A stretch of 64,000 nt of DNA from contig CAJJAK010000004.1 of the NCBI GenBank assembly GCA_905182165.1, positions 1 to 64,000 on the forward strand. The letters run 5' to 3'. Source of the stretch: an uncultured Paracoccaceae bacterium (GTDB lineage Bacteria; Pseudomonadota; Alphaproteobacteria; Rhodobacterales; Rhodobacteraceae). Position numbers and translations under genes: made by a program. The notes below the pieces were generated by a model. It did no database searches. It was not told the origin of the DNA and saw only the letters and a list, made by a program, of their open reading frames with translations. Numbering within the stretch: the stretch's first letter is position 1; each line of letters begins with the position of its first letter. Below, piece by piece: positions 29,635-40,706 of this stretch.

Positions 29635-30371
29635 ATGAACCCGTTGACGAGGGCGCCGGCGGTGACGAAATATTATCCGGAAGAACACGTGATTCTAACA
29701 TGCATTACTTGGCCAAAGAGCTAGTTAAAATTGGTATAGGGTTACAGGAAGTTCGAATAGTATCAGATGTGGAAAATGAAATTATTTTTGCTGTAAACGA
29801 ATTAAAGAAAAAATTTAATTATGTATTCACAAGTGGGGGCATTGGCCCAACACATGATGATATTACAGCAGATTCCATTGCTAAAGCATTCAATGTTAAA
29901 ATTGGAGTTCGATCTGATGCAAAGCAGTTACTAACTGAATATTACAAAAAAAGTAAAGTTACCCTTAATGACTCCCGTTTACGAATGGCCAGAATTCCAG
30001 AAGGCGCACATCTGATCGAAAACCCCATTTCGGGAGCGCCAGGATTCCAAATTGGAAATGTATATGTTATGGCTGGTGTACCCTCAATATTTCAATCGAT
30101 GGTCAGTTTTTCTTTGAAAAATATAACAGGAGGATCACCAGTAATATCTCAATCTATAACAATAAACCTACCAGAGGGCGAAATCGCAAAAGCACTTAAA
30201 AAGCTTGCGTCTGAAAATCCCGAAGTAAGTTTTGGATCATACCCTTTTTTGAAAGATGGAAACTTAGGCACTGATATAGTTATAAGAATTAATGATGAAG
30301 AAAAAATTATTAAACTAACAAAAGAAGTGAAATCTTTATTTAAAGTAACATTAGGAGCTGAGCATGAATAA
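29635..30371 (+). CDS. CinA/MoaB-like molybdopterin-binding domain protein (N-terminus damaged)
   Basis: Competence-damage CinA N-domain type protein without the amidase domain, about 245 residues. Motifs: GDEILSGRTRDSNMHYLAKEL, YVFTSGGIGPTHDDITADSIAKAF (in parts) and ENPISGAPGFQIGNVYVMAGVP. Such stand-alone proteins in Rhodobacterales are of unknown function; CinA domains act on NMN or ADP-ribose-like pyrophosphates. The first residues are abnormal: the ATG at 29635 with AAGGA upstream starts a GC-rich stretch (29640-29668) reading MNPLTRAPAVT, and the expected hydrophobic first strand before GDEILSG is missing and out of frame. It overlaps the next gene by eight bases. Confidence 0.78.
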
Positions 30372-30939
30372 ACCTTCAAAACAAGTAACAGCATTAAATC
30401 TCCCTGAAATGGATCCAATGCCTGATAATATAAGAAAGTATTTTAAGTTATGTGAAGACAAGCTTGGCTTAGTTCCTAATGTGCTTAAAGCCTACGCGTT
30501 TAACGAAACTAAGCTGAACGCTTTTACAGGTATGTATAATGATTTAATGCTTGGTGAAAGCAATATCACTCCTCTAGAACGCGAAATGATTGCTGTAGTA
30601 GTCTCGTCAATTAATAGGTGCTATTATTGTTTGGTCGCTCATGGAAATTCAGTTAGAAAGCTATCTAAGAATCCAGAGCTAGGAGAGCAGATGGCGATAA
30701 ACTATAGACTTGCAGACCTGAAACCTAATCAACGCGCAATGATGGACTTTGCTGTAAAAATGACTGAGGAAAGTTACAAAATTGAAGAAATTGACAGGCA
30801 AACTTTGCGCGACAATGGATATTCTGATCAAGATATTTGGGATATTGCATCAATAGCTAGCTTTTTCAACATGAGCAATCGCATGGCATCAGCAATAGAT
30901 ATGAGACCAAATGTTGAATATCATTCATTAGATAGATGA
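30364..30939 (+). CDS. Peroxidase-related enzyme, AhpD/CMD-like
   Basis: 191-residue all-helical protein of the carboxymuconolactone decarboxylase/AhpD superfamily. The motif INRCYYCLVAHGNSVR holds the CxxC and histidine that form the redox-active site of AhpD-type proteins. LTPLEREMIAVVVSS-like segment (ITPLEREMIAVVV) precedes it and DIASIASFFNMSNRMAS follows. Physiological reductant and substrate are not known for this subgroup. Its start lies inside the CinA-like gene's end and its stop overlaps the OmpA gene (ATGA), so the three form one translational unit. Confidence 0.83.
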   Translation: MNKPSKQVTALNLPEMDPMPDNIRKYFKLCEDKLGLVPNVLKAYAFNETKLNAFTGMYNDLMLGESNITPLEREMIAVVVSSINRCYYCLVAHGNSVRKLSKNPELGEQMAINYRLADLKPNQRAMMDFAVKMTEESYKIEEIDRQTLRDNGYSDQDIWDIASIASFFNMSNRMASAIDMRPNVEYHSLDR

Positions 30940-31849
30940 GTTCAAAAGCAATAATAGCCATTTTAACTTTTTTTGTATTTCCATCTCTAGGAAGCTCTCA
31001 AGAAAAAGTAACTTTACCCTTTGTGGCGGAGCTTAGGTATGAACAGTTATTAGCAGATGATAACTTTGTAGCAATAATTGGCACGACTAACTCAACCCCA
31101 AAAATACTTAATACTAACTCGCCAATGATGCTCCAACAAGTTTGGCAAATTAAGCAATTAAAAAAACCAACTGGCACCTTATTAAATCAAATAAAAACGA
31201 AGTCTACGAGACTAATTTCAAAATACTTTTTGAATGCAGCTTTAAGTCATGTGGTGGTTTTGATTTTCGTTTTAACGCAAACATAATTAATGAGCCAGAC
31301 ATGCACGTGGATCTTGGTGACTATCAATTCTTAACAGCAAAAGGGCCAAAAAATAATGACATAAATTTTATAACATATATCATTAGCAAAGGTGCAATTG
31401 ATGGGTTTGTACAAATCAATGCGTTTGGAGAAAATCTTGATCAAAAAAGTAACTTAAAAAATACTAAAAGCTGGACCCCAAATTTTAACGATATTAAGGG
31501 ATCAATAATTTTAAAAGGCCTAAAATTTAAAACTAGCTCTTCCGAGATTCTTGAAGCCAGTATTCCTATTTTATCTGATTTAGCAAATTATTTAATTTTA
31601 AATAATCATGAGAAAATAATTCTAGTTGGACATACTGATGCTAGTGGAAATTTAGAAAGCAATATTAAATTATCAAAGCAGCGGGCCAAATCCGTTAGAA
31701 AACTGTTCATAACAAAATTTGGTGTTAGCCCGAATCAAATATCAACAAATGGCATTGGTTTTCTGGCACCAATAGCTTCAAATGAAACAAAACTAGGTCG
31801 AGAAAAAAATAGACGCGTTGAGGTAATTATAATGCCTAAATTAAATTAA
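30936..31849 (+). CDS. OmpA-domain envelope protein (frameshifted)
   Basis: Exported protein with a signal peptide (AIIAILTFFVFPSLGSSQE), an uncharacterised N-terminal domain and a C-terminal OmpA domain. The latter shows ILVGHTDASGNLESNIKLS, QRAKSVRKLF and GREKNRRVEVIIM, the residues that bind diaminopimelate in peptidoglycan. The two parts are in different frames; the second frame can be followed upstream through FECSFKSCGGFDFRFN to the A5 run at 31193-31197, where the break lies. Length about 304 residues. The N-domain with a conserved-looking CSFKSCGGFDFRF resembles DUF4892-like OmpA proteins, a tentative impression. No beta-barrel is apparent, so it is probably periplasmic. Confidence 0.8.
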
Positions 31850-31997
31850 ATATCAGACACAAGGTAAAAACCAAAATTTATGGATTCAAAGGGCTTGTTT
31901 TTAGTTAAACTTATTATTATAAGCACGACAACATCGAGTTCTTGGCTTCCAAAACCAAAACTCTCCGAAAGTTTATACGGGCTGATGGCCTGTTGGT
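31850..31997 (+). other. Leader region of the rimP-nusA-infB operon
   Basis: About 150 bases between the OmpA gene and the proposed rimP start, with no recognisable gene. I see no tRNA here, although metY precedes rimP in E. coli. The imperfect inverted repeat GCCTGTT ... ATCAGGC (about 31988-32012) spans the proposed start and could form a hairpin, but it lacks a following T-run. Function unassigned. Confidence 0.25.
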
Positions 31998-32554
31998 ATG
32001 GCACTATCAGGCACTTTGCAGAATTTTGCAGGTGGAGTTATGTTATTAATTTTTAAACCTTTATTGAAGATATGGGTTTTGAGTTGGTGCGCATAAGATT
32101 AATGGATGGAAAGTCAAAATTAATTCAGGTTATGATAGATAAACCAGATGGAAATATTAATGTCGATGATTGTGCCAAAATTTCTAATGAGCTGTCGGCT
32201 ACTATAGATGTGGAAGATCCATATGAAGATCCATTCACTTTAGAAGTTTCATCTCCAGGAATTGATAGACCTCTTACGCGGCTTTCTGATTTTGAGTTTT
32301 GGAACGGTTATGAGGCAAAAATTGAGACAGCGGACACAATAGATGGGCAAAGACGCTTCAGAGGTATTCTTGCAGGAATTAACGAAGATGAGGTTCTAAT
32401 AACAATTAATGTTGGAACGATTGGTTTGAAATTTGAATGGATCTCTGATGCAAAACTAATTCTGACTGATAATTTAATTACAGAAACATTAAAAAAGCAG
32501 AATGATTTTAACGAAAATGATTTCGATACAATTGAACAAGAAGACTTAGACTGA
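31998..32554 (+). CDS. rimP: Ribosome maturation factor RimP (N-terminus frameshifted)
   Basis: Assembly factor of the 30S subunit. The clear part begins [16 protein letters not shown] and includes [33 protein letters not shown] and [16 protein letters not shown], all diagnostic. The continuous frame begins only at 32072, which would lose the first helix. In the neighbouring frame an ATG at 31998 gives [17 protein letters not shown], which joins [10 protein letters not shown] after a one-base change near 32060. That restores about 185 residues, but the extreme N-terminus matches the family only loosely, so the start is uncertain. First gene of the rimP-nusA-ylxR-infB operon. Confidence 0.85.
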
Positions 32555-32568
32555 AAAGGGTAAATTCA

Positions 32569-34163
32569 ATGGCTATTACAAGCGCAAACCGATTAGAGCT
32601 CCTACAAATTGCAGAGTCCGTTGCCAGAGAAAAATTAATTGAGCCAGACTTGGTTATTCAGGCCATGGAAGAATCCATGGCACGAGCTGCAAAATCAAGA
32701 TATGGTGCTGAGCTTGATATACGCGCTTATATTGATCGTAAAACTGGTGATCTAACAATGCAGCGGATAAGAACAGTAGTAGAAGAAGTTGAAAATAGTT
32801 TTCAAGAACTCACTGTTGAAGATGCAATCGTATATAAAGAAGATGCTGTGGTTGGAGATCAATTAATAGATGAGTTGCCACAAATGGATTTTGGCAGAAT
32901 AGCAGCACAGTCAGCAAAGCAAGTAATTTTACAAAAAGTAAGAGAAGCTGAGCGTGAAAGACAATATGAGGAGTTCAAAGACCGCGTTGGTACTATCATA
33001 AATGGCGTTGTAAAAAGAGAAGAGTATGGGAATGTAATTGTAGACGTAGGGCGAGGAGAGGCCATTCTTAGAAGAGACCAAAAAATTGGAAGAGAAAGCT
33101 TTAGAAATGGTGACCGTGTCCGTGCGTATATTAAAGATGTAAGATCAGAAACCCGTGGACCACAAATATTCTTATCTAGAACTGCTATAGAATTTATGTC
33201 TGAACTCTTTAAAATGGAAGTGCCAGAAATTTATGATGGTATTATTGAAATAAAAGCTGTTGCGCGGGACCCAGGTTCTCGAGCTAAAATTTGTGTTAAA
33301 GCTGTTGACACTTCATTAGATCCAGTAGGTGCTTGTGTTGGGATGCGTGGTAGTCGCGTTCAAGCAGTCGTAAATGAATTACAAGGTGAAAAAATAGATA
33401 TAATCCCATGGAATGACGATGCCCCCACTTTTCTAGTAAATGCATTGCAACCTGCTGAGGTTAGCAAGGTAGTTTTAGACGAAGAGGCTGAAAAATTGAA
33501 GTTGTAGTGCCCGATGAGCAATTATCTTTAGCAATTGGTAGAAGAGGGCAAAATGTTAGATTAGCTTCTCAATTAACAAATTTAGATATTGATATCATGA
33601 CGGAATCTCAAGAATCTGAGCGTCGTCAAACAGAATTTAATGAACGCACAGCTTTGTTTACCGAATCTCTAAATGTTGACGAAGTGGTGGCCCAACTTCT
33701 TGTTTCTGAAGGTTTTGCAACGTTAGAAGAAGTTGCTTATGTCGAACTTGATGAGCTGTTAACAATTGAGGGCTTTGATCAATCAACTGCCGAAGAATTA
33801 CAAGCAAGGTCTCGAGAGTACCTAGAGGAGCAAAATACTAAAGCAATAACACAGGCTCAAGAACTAGGTGTTGAGGATAGTCTATCATCGTTTGATGGCT
33901 TAACACCACAAATGTTAATAGCATTGGCCGAAGATGGTATAAAAACTCTTGAAGATTTTGCAACTTGTGCAGATTGGGAATTATCAGGTGGATGGACAGT
34001 TGTAGACGGAAAACGTCACAAGGATGAGGGTCTTTTAGAAAAGTTTGATGTATCACTTGAAGAGGCTCAAAACTTAGTCATGACCGCCAGAATTGAGCTT
34101 GGCTGGGTAGATCCAGAAGACCTTAAAAAAGAGGAAATTGAAGAAGAAGCCGTATCTGAATAA
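32569..34163 (+). CDS. nusA: Transcription elongation/termination factor NusA (frameshifted)
   Basis: RNA polymerase-associated factor. Domains in order: N-terminal domain (1-125), S1 ([27 protein letters not shown], in parts), KH1 and KH2 ([37 protein letters not shown]), and C-terminal acidic repeats with helix-hairpin-helix-like segments ([14 protein letters not shown]). The frame changes at an A5 run (33491-33495): with one more A the reading becomes [15 protein letters not shown], exactly the expected sequence. About 531 residues in total, which is normal. Upstream rimP ends 14 bases before. Confidence 0.95.
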
Positions 34164-34172
34164 TAATATATA

Positions 34173-34807
34173 ATGAAAGAGCCTCAAGAAAAATTGATTA
34201 GCGAACAGACAAAAAGAAGATGTATATCTTCTGGCGAAACTTGTCATAAATCTGACATGATACGTTTTGTTGTGGATAATATAAAGAAATAGTACCTGAT
34301 ATTTCTGAAAAACTTCCTGGAAGAGGGATTTGGGTAAAGACAAATCGAGCTTTCTTAGAAAAAGCTATATCAAAAAAGCTTTTTCTGAAAACTGCGAAAG
34401 AAAAGGTCTCTGTTCGAAATGATTTGGTAACACTTGTTGAGGCTCTTTTATTGAAAAATGTTATTGCCCTAATTTCTTTATCAAGAAAATCTGGAATTGC
34501 AGTATCTGGTTTTGAAAAAGTTAAATCAACCTTAACTGACGGATCAGCTAAGGCTTTAATACAAGCAAGAGATGGTTCAGTAGGGCAAAAATCAAAACTA
34601 CGACCCCCAGTTGGAGGGAATAGTTATATCGATTGCTTGTCTAGTCAAGAACTGGGTCTAGCATTTGGAAGGAATTATGTGGTACATGCATCCCTTACCT
34701 CTGGTGGTCTTAGCAAACGTGTAGTACATGAAGCCTCAAGATTAAACGAAATACGTGGATTCGAGCCACTTAACAAAGAACTTTCGGCTAATGCCGGCTT
34801 AAATTAG
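34173..34807 (+). CDS. YlxR-L7Ae fusion RNA-binding protein (frameshifted)
   Basis: Alphaproteobacterial fusion of a YlxR (DUF448) domain and an L7Ae-like domain, between nusA and infB as usual. From ATG 34173: [21 protein letters not shown], then the frame changes near 34285-34295 and continues [18 protein letters not shown], the YlxR signature. The second domain has [26 protein letters not shown] (in parts) and an acidic/basic tail. About 211 residues. YlxR proteins bind RNA and in some bacteria modulate RNase P or transcription; the role of the fusion is not defined. Confidence 0.85.
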
Positions 34808-34821
34808 ATTTTGGATTAAAC

Positions 34822-37321
34822 ATGAGTGATACTGAAAATAAATCTGGTAAAAAAATTGGTCTATTAGGAGGGGCGCCCTCTAGGCCTGGACAAGTAAGGC
34901 AAAGTTTCAGCCATGGACGCTCAAAAGCAGTCGTTGTTGAGACAAAAAGAAAACGTGTTGTCGTGCCAAAGCCTAATGTTTTCACATCTAAAACAAATAA
35001 CCCTCAAAAAAAATCAACTCCGTCAAAAACACCAGGTGGGATTTCTGAAGTAGAATTAGAGCGGCGCAAAAAAGCTTTAGTGGCTGCTCGCAAAAGAGAA
35101 GAGTTAGATAAGATAAAAAGAGATGCTGACGAAAAGAGTAGAGAGCAAGAACGAGCAGAAAAGCGTGCAGATTTAGAATCAAAAGAAAAAGAAGAAACTG
35201 AGCGAAAAGAAAAAGAAAAAGAAAAAGTTGAAGAAGAAGAAAGAGCTATTGCGGCCGTAGTAGAAGCGAAAAAAGTAGTTGAAGAACTTCCCACAATCAC
35301 AACAAAAGCTCCAGAAGATTCAACTCGCCCCGCGGCAAAAACATCAAGAAAAACTCCAGATAGAGACGAGTTAAGAAAGCAACAATCACCAAGAACACCC
35401 AAAGGTGGTGATACTGACAGGCGTCGGTCTGGTAAGTTGACATTAACTCAAGCCTTGAGTGATGGGGGCGGTCGTCAAAGATCAATGGCGGCGATTAGAC
35501 GAAAACAAGAGCGTGAAAAACGCAAACTGTTAGATAGTAATCAAGAGCGTGAAAAAGTTGTTAGGGATGTTCAGGTACCAGAAACTATAGTTGTACAAGA
35601 GTTAGCTAATAGGATGGCTGAAAGGGTTTCCGATGTTGTGAAATCTCTTATGACAAACGGAATGATGGTTACACAAAACCAATCGATCGACGCAGATACA
35701 GCAGAGCTTATAGTTCAGGAGTTTGGTCATAAAATTGTACGAGTATCAGATGCCGATGTTGAGGATGTTATTGTTGCTATAAAAGATGACCCAGCTAGTT
35801 TAGAATCAAGGGCGCCCGTCATAACAGTTATGGGACACGTAGATCATGGGAAAACATCTCTTTTAGACGTAATCAGAAAAGCTAACGTGGTCTCTGGAGA
35901 GGCTGGAGGAATTACTCAACATATAGGTGCTTATCAAGTAACAACGGATGATGGAAAATTGTTTACGTTTCTTGACACCCCTGGGCATGCTGCATTTACC
36001 TCAATGCGATCTCGTGGAGCTCAGGTAACTGATATTGTTATATTAGTCGTAGCTGCTGATGATAGTGTTATGCCTCAGACGATTGAAGCTATTAATCATT
36101 CAAAAGCTGCTAATGTGCCTATGATTGTGGCTATAAACAAATGCGATAAACCAGCGGGAGACCCTGACAAAGTTCGTACAGAATTATTACAACATGAAGT
36201 CATTGTCGAAAAAATGTCTGGTGACGTTTTGGATGTTGAGGTTTCTGCAGAAACAGGGGCTGGCATAGATACGTTATTAGAATATATTTCTCTACAATCT
36301 GATTTATTGGAACTGAAAGCCAACCCAAATCGAGCTGCAGAAGGTGCGGTAATCGAAGCTAAACTTGACGTTGGTAGGGGTCCAATTGCAACAGTTTTAA
36401 TACAAAAAGGCACCTTAAATCAGGGTGATATTTTTGTAGTTGGAGAACAATGGGGGCGTGTACGAGCGTTGATAAATGACCAAAATGATCGTGTGAAACA
36501 AGCTGGACCATCAGTTCCTGTTGAGGTTCTGGGGTTAAACGGTACTCCAGAAGCAGGAGATGTATTAAATGTTGTTTCAACAGAAGCTCAAGCTCGTGAA
36601 ATTGCAGATTATAGGGCTCAAGTATCAAAAGATAAAAAATCTGCGCTAGGTAGTGGCACAAGTTTAGAACAACTTTTAGCAAATGCAAAAGCTGATCAAA
36701 ACCTGAAAGAACTTCCTATTTTGGTAAAATCTGACGTTCAAGGCTCAGCTGAAGCAATTGTTCAGGCTATGGAAAAAATAGGTAATGAAGAGGTTAAGGT
36801 ACGAGTATTGCACTCAGGCGTTGGGGCAATAACAGAATCAGATGTTACCTTAGCAGAGGCTTCAAAGGCACCAATAATGGGGTTTAATGTTCGTGCAAAT
36901 GCGCCAGCTAGACAATCTGCCAATCAAAAAGGTGTAGAGCTGCGATATTATTCTGTAATCTATGACTTGGTTGATGATATAAAATCAGCTGCCTCTGGTT
37001 TACTGTCAGCCGAGGTTAGAGAAACCTTCATTGGATATGCAAAAATATTAGAAGTATTTAAGGTGACTGGAGTTGGAAAAGTAGCTGGCTGTCAAATAAC
37101 CGAAGGGCTTGCCCGTCGCTCATCTGGCGTAAGGTTGCTTCGAGACGATGTTGTGATTCATGAAGGAACATTAAAAACTTTAAAAACGGTTTAAAGATGA
37201 GGTTAATGAAGTTAATTTGGGTCAAGAATGTGGAATGGCTTTTGAAAATTATGAAGACATAAGAGCGGATGATGTAATTGAAGTTTTTGAAAGGCAAGAA
37301 ATAGAAAGAAAGCTTGCATAA
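34822..37321 (+). CDS. infB: Translation initiation factor IF-2 (3' end frameshifted)
   Basis: GTPase that places initiator tRNA on the ribosome. A long charged N-terminal region (about residues 80-200, rich in E and K, likely coiled coil) precedes the G domain with [26 protein letters not shown] and [10 protein letters not shown], followed by domains II-IV. The uninterrupted frame stops at 37194 after LKTLKTV. Removing one base from the A5 run at 37182-37186 gives [24 protein letters not shown]..., the standard IF-2 C-terminus, ending at TAA 37319-37321. Total about 832 residues. rbfA, which often follows infB, is not present here. Confidence 0.95.
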
Positions 37322-37396
37322 TAGACCATGCTATTTGTCTTATTGGGATTTAAATTTACTAATTTAAATAAAAACTATTTTTTTATTGCACCTCCC

Positions 37397-37425
37397 CTTG
37401 TAGGGACTGCTGACCAAACCTATAT
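37397..37425 (+). promoter_or_regulatory. Candidate heat-shock (sigma-32/RpoH) promoter of dnaK
   Basis: CTTG at 37397-37400 and CCTATAT at 37419-37425 with an 18-base spacer fit the alphaproteobacterial RpoH pattern as I remember it (CTTG, 17-18 bases, CYTATNT). It lies about 95 bases before dnaK in a 204-base gap after infB. No CIRCE-type inverted repeat is seen here, although hrcA is encoded at 47-48 kb. Confidence 0.45.
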
Positions 37426-37525
37426 AACATTCGAATTTAACGTTGGTTGGAAGTTTTATATTTTTAGTAATTAATTAATAATTGAACAATCGTGGCGCAA
37501 AAAAGCCATCAGAAAGGACCTTTAG

Positions 37526-39448
37526 ATGGGTAAAGTAATTGGAATTGATCTAGGAACAACAAATTCATGTATCGCCATAATGGATGGTTCTCAACCAAAG
37601 GTCGTAGAAAATGTAGAAGGTGCCAGAACAACGCCGTCGATTGTTGCTTTTGTAAATGATGAAAAACTTGTAGGGCAACCAGCCAAAAGGCAAGCAGTTA
37701 CTAACCCTGATAATACAGTGTTTGCTGTAAAGCGCTTAATAGGACGTAGGCTTGACGATAAGCACATACAAAAAGATATAAAAAATATTCCATATTCATT
37801 AGTGGATGGTGGAAATGGTGATGCTTGGGTAGAAGCAAATGGTCATAAGTTTTCTCCTTCTCAAGTTTCTGCTTTTATACTTCAAAAAATGAAAGAAACA
37901 GCCGAAGCATATCTTGGAGAAACTGTGGACCAGGCTGTAATTACAGTACCCGCTTATTTTAATGATGCACAAAGACAAGCAACCAAGGACGCTGGAAAAA
38001 TAGCAGGGCTTGAGGTTCTTAGAATTATAAACGAGCCGACAGCTGCGGCATTGGCTTATGGTTTAGATAAAAAGGAAGCGCGTACAATTGCTGTCTACGA
38101 TTTAGGGGGCGGTACTTTTGACGTAACAATCTTAGAAATAGATGATGGTTTGTTTGAAGTAAAATCCACAAATGGTGATACTTTTTTAGGTGGTGAAGAC
38201 TTTGACATGCGTCTTATTGAATATTTGGCATCAGAGTTCAAAAAGGAAACTGGCGTCGACTTGAAAAAAGACAAAATGGCGTTGCAAAGATTAAAGGAAG
38301 CAGCTGAAAAAGCAAAGATTGAACTATCCTCAAGTCAACAAACCGAAATCAACCAGCCATTTATTTCAATGGACCCTAATGGTGGCCAGCCATTACATAT
38401 GGTTCTAAAATTAACACGCTCTAAGTTAGAAAGCTTAGTAATAGATTTAATTAAACAGTCTATGAAACCGTGTCAGGCGGCCTTAAAAGATGCAGGGTTG
38501 GCAAAAGGCGATATTGACGAAGTTGTCTTAGTTGGCGGAATGACACGTATGCCAAAAGTAACTGAAGAAGTTTCTAATTTCTTTGGTAAAGAACCACATA
38601 AAGGTGTTAATCCAGATGAAGTTGTTGCCATGGGTGCCGCCATACAAGCTGGTGTACTACAGGGAGATGTTAAAGATGTAGTGCTTTTAGATGTAACTCC
38701 TTTATCTCTTGGAATCGAAACACTAGGTGGTGTGTTTACAAGACTAATTGATAGAAATACAACTATTCCAACAAAGAAATCACAGGTGTTTTCTACTGCT
38801 GAGGATAACCAAACCGCCGTTACAATTCGTGTGTTTCAAGGGGAACGAGAAATGGCAGCTGATAATAAGGTTTTAGGACAATTCAACTTAGAAGAGCTTC
38901 CCCCAGCACCTCGAGGATTACCTCAAATTGAAGTGGCCTTTGATATTGATGCGAATGGAATCGTCTCCGTTAATGCAAAAGATAAAGCAACTGGAAAAGA
39001 ACAACAGGTCACCATACAAGCTTCAGGCGGTCTATCAGATGATGAAATAGATCAAATGGTACAAGATGCTGAGGAAAATGCTGAAGCAGATAAAGAACGC
39101 AAGGAGCTAGTTGAGGCAAAAAATCAAGCGGAGGGGCTAATTCATTCAACAAACAAATCACTGGAAGAACATGGTGACAAAGTTGACCCAACCACTGTGG
39201 AAGCAATTGAGTTAGCCATTAAAGCTTTAGAAGAAATGGTAAATCATGTAAAATCTGACAAAATCAAATCAGGTGTTCAAAATGTCACGGAAGCATCAAT
39301 GAAGCTAGGAGAGGCTATATACAAGGCTTCTGCTGAAGCAGAAGGTGGAAGTGCGCCTGAAGGAATGAGTGAAGAAGAGATACGTGGTGTTGACGAAGAT
39401 ATCGTTGATGCTGATTTTGAAGATTTGAATGACGAAGATCAAAAGTAA
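37526..39448 (+). CDS. dnaK: Chaperone DnaK (Hsp70)
   Basis: 640-residue Hsp70, complete in one frame. ATPase domain signatures [27 protein letters not shown] and [13 protein letters not shown] are all present. The substrate domain has [16 protein letters not shown], and the C-terminus ends in an acidic [18 protein letters not shown] tail of the usual kind. AAAGGACC lies before the ATG. It is followed by a hairpin terminator and dnaJ, and its cofactor grpE and the repressor hrcA are 7 kb away on the other strand. Confidence 0.97.
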   Translation: MGKVIGIDLGTTNSCIAIMDGSQPKVVENVEGARTTPSIVAFVNDEKLVGQPAKRQAVTNPDNTVFAVKRLIGRRLDDKHIQKDIKNIPYSLVDGGNGDAWVEANGHKFSPSQVSAFILQKMKETAEAYLGETVDQAVITVPAYFNDAQRQATKDAGKIAGLEVLRIINEPTAAALAYGLDKKEARTIAVYDLGGGTFDVTILEIDDGLFEVKSTNGDTFLGGEDFDMRLIEYLASEFKKETGVDLKKDKMALQRLKEAAEKAKIELSSSQQTEINQPFISMDPNGGQPLHMVLKLTRSKLESLVIDLIKQSMKPCQAALKDAGLAKGDIDEVVLVGGMTRMPKVTEEVSNFFGKEPHKGVNPDEVVAMGAAIQAGVLQGDVKDVVLLDVTPLSLGIETLGGVFTRLIDRNTTIPTKKSQVFSTAEDNQTAVTIRVFQGEREMAADNKVLGQFNLEELPPAPRGLPQIEVAFDIDANGIVSVNAKDKATGKEQQVTIQASGGLSDDEIDQMVQDAEENAEADKERKELVEAKNQAEGLIHSTNKSLEEHGDKVDPTTVEAIELAIKALEEMVNHVKSDKIKSGVQNVTEASMKLGEAIYKASAEAEGGSAPEGMSEEEIRGVDEDIVDADFEDLNDEDQK

Positions 39449-39461
39449 TTAGCCTAAGTTC

Positions 39462-39495
39462 ATAAGGGGTGTAAATCAGCACCCCTTATCTTTTT
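39462..39495 (+). terminator. Intrinsic terminator/attenuator between dnaK and dnaJ
   Basis: Perfect 10-base stem ATAAGGGGTG (39462-39471) and CACCCCTTAT (39480-39489) around an eight-base loop, followed by CTTTTT (39490-39495). Placed between dnaK and dnaJ on the same strand, it should lower transcription into dnaJ relative to dnaK. Confidence 0.8.
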
Positions 39496-39511
39496 AAAAG
39501 GGGCGGAAATA

Positions 39512-40639
39512 TTGTCAAAACGTGATTTTTATGAAGTACTTGGTGTTTCTTCAAATGCCTCTGAAGCTGATTTAAAAAAGGCATATAGATCAAAAGCCAA
39601 AGAACTTCATCCAGATAGAAATTCATCAAACCCAAACGCAGAAGATCAATTTAAAGAAGTAAATGAAGCATATGATGTTCTGAAGGATCAAAATAAAAAA
39701 GCAGCATACGATAGATACGGACATGCTGCATTTGAGGGTGGTAGTGCTGGACCAAGTGCAGGTGGTTTTCACGGTGGTAGCGATTTTTCATCAGCTTTTT
39801 CCGATGTTTTCGAAGATCTATTTGGTGATTCTCGTGGAGGCCAGAATAGCAGACAGCGCGCGTCAAGAGGATCTGATCTTAGATATAACCTCAATATAAG
39901 TTTAGAAGAAGCATTTTCTGGGATCCAAAAAACTATAAACATACCATCAACTGTTAACTGTAGTGGCTGTAGCGGAACAGGCGCTTCTGGAGGTTCAAAA
40001 CCATCAACATGCCCAACATGTTCAGGGATGGGAAAAGTGCGTGCCCAACAAGGTTTCTTTACTGTTGAACGAGGGTGTCCAACGTGCTCAGGGATGGGGC
40101 AAATAATTAAAGATCCGTGTAGAAAATGTAATGGGTCTGGCCAAGAAGAAAAAGAACGATCTCTTTCAGTCAACATACCATCAGGCGTTGAAACTGGCAC
40201 AAGGATACGTCTCAGTGGTGAAGGTGAAGCTGGTGTGCGGGGAGGTCCAAGTGGAGATCTTTATATTTTTACGGAAGTTTCAGAACATAAAATTTTTGAA
40301 CGTGATGGGAAAAACTTATACTGTCGGATCCCTGTCAGTATGACAACTGCAGCCATTGGTGGAGAAATTGAAGCCCCAACTATCGATGGAGGACGTAGTC
40401 GAGTTAAGATACCTGGCGGAAGTCAGTCTGGAAGGCAAATGAGACTACGAAGTAAAGGTATGGCTGCATTGCGAGGTACAGGAAATGGTGATTTATTTAT
40501 TGAACTTGCTGTTGAAACGCCAGTAAATTTATCTTCCAAACAAAAAGAATTATTAAAAGAGTTTGAAGAATTATCAGCTGATAGTAATCCTGAGTCTAAG
40601 AATTTTTTTAGTAAAGTTAAGTCATTTTGGAAAGTTTAA
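39512..40639 (+). CDS. dnaJ: Co-chaperone DnaJ (Hsp40)
   Basis: 375 residues, complete. J domain [24 protein letters not shown] (in parts) with the HPD motif in [11 protein letters not shown]-rich linker (about 75-110); four zinc-binding repeats [24 protein letters not shown] and CRKCNGSG; then the C-terminal substrate domains with [23 protein letters not shown] (in parts). It begins with TTG at 39512, preceded by AGGGGCGGA; no better start is available since the J domain begins at once. Stimulates the DnaK ATPase. Confidence 0.96.
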   Translation: MSKRDFYEVLGVSSNASEADLKKAYRSKAKELHPDRNSSNPNAEDQFKEVNEAYDVLKDQNKKAAYDRYGHAAFEGGSAGPSAGGFHGGSDFSSAFSDVFEDLFGDSRGGQNSRQRASRGSDLRYNLNISLEEAFSGIQKTINIPSTVNCSGCSGTGASGGSKPSTCPTCSGMGKVRAQQGFFTVERGCPTCSGMGQIIKDPCRKCNGSGQEEKERSLSVNIPSGVETGTRIRLSGEGEAGVRGGPSGDLYIFTEVSEHKIFERDGKNLYCRIPVSMTTAAIGGEIEAPTIDGGRSRVKIPGGSQSGRQMRLRSKGMAALRGTGNGDLFIELAVETPVNLSSKQKELLKEFEELSADSNPESKNFFSKVKSFWKV

Positions 40640-40678
40640 AAATTAACCCTAGCATAATGCTAGGGTTAATTTTCTTTT
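40640..40678. terminator. Strong bidirectional hairpin terminator after dnaJ
   Basis: AAATTAACCCTAGCA (40640-40654) and its perfect complement TGCTAGGGTTAATTT (40658-40672) form a 15-base stem with a three-base loop, followed by TCTTTT. It begins directly at the dnaJ stop and lies between convergent dnaJ and the PfkB kinase gene. The A-rich left arm could serve the minus strand too. Confidence 0.85.
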
Positions 40679-40706
40679 AATCTGTTTCTATAAGACGATC
40701 ATTGAC

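Noticed and set aside
37340..37385. AT-only inverted repeat TTTAAATT/AATTTAAA after infB
   Set aside because: Eight A/T pairs would form too weak a stem to call a terminator.
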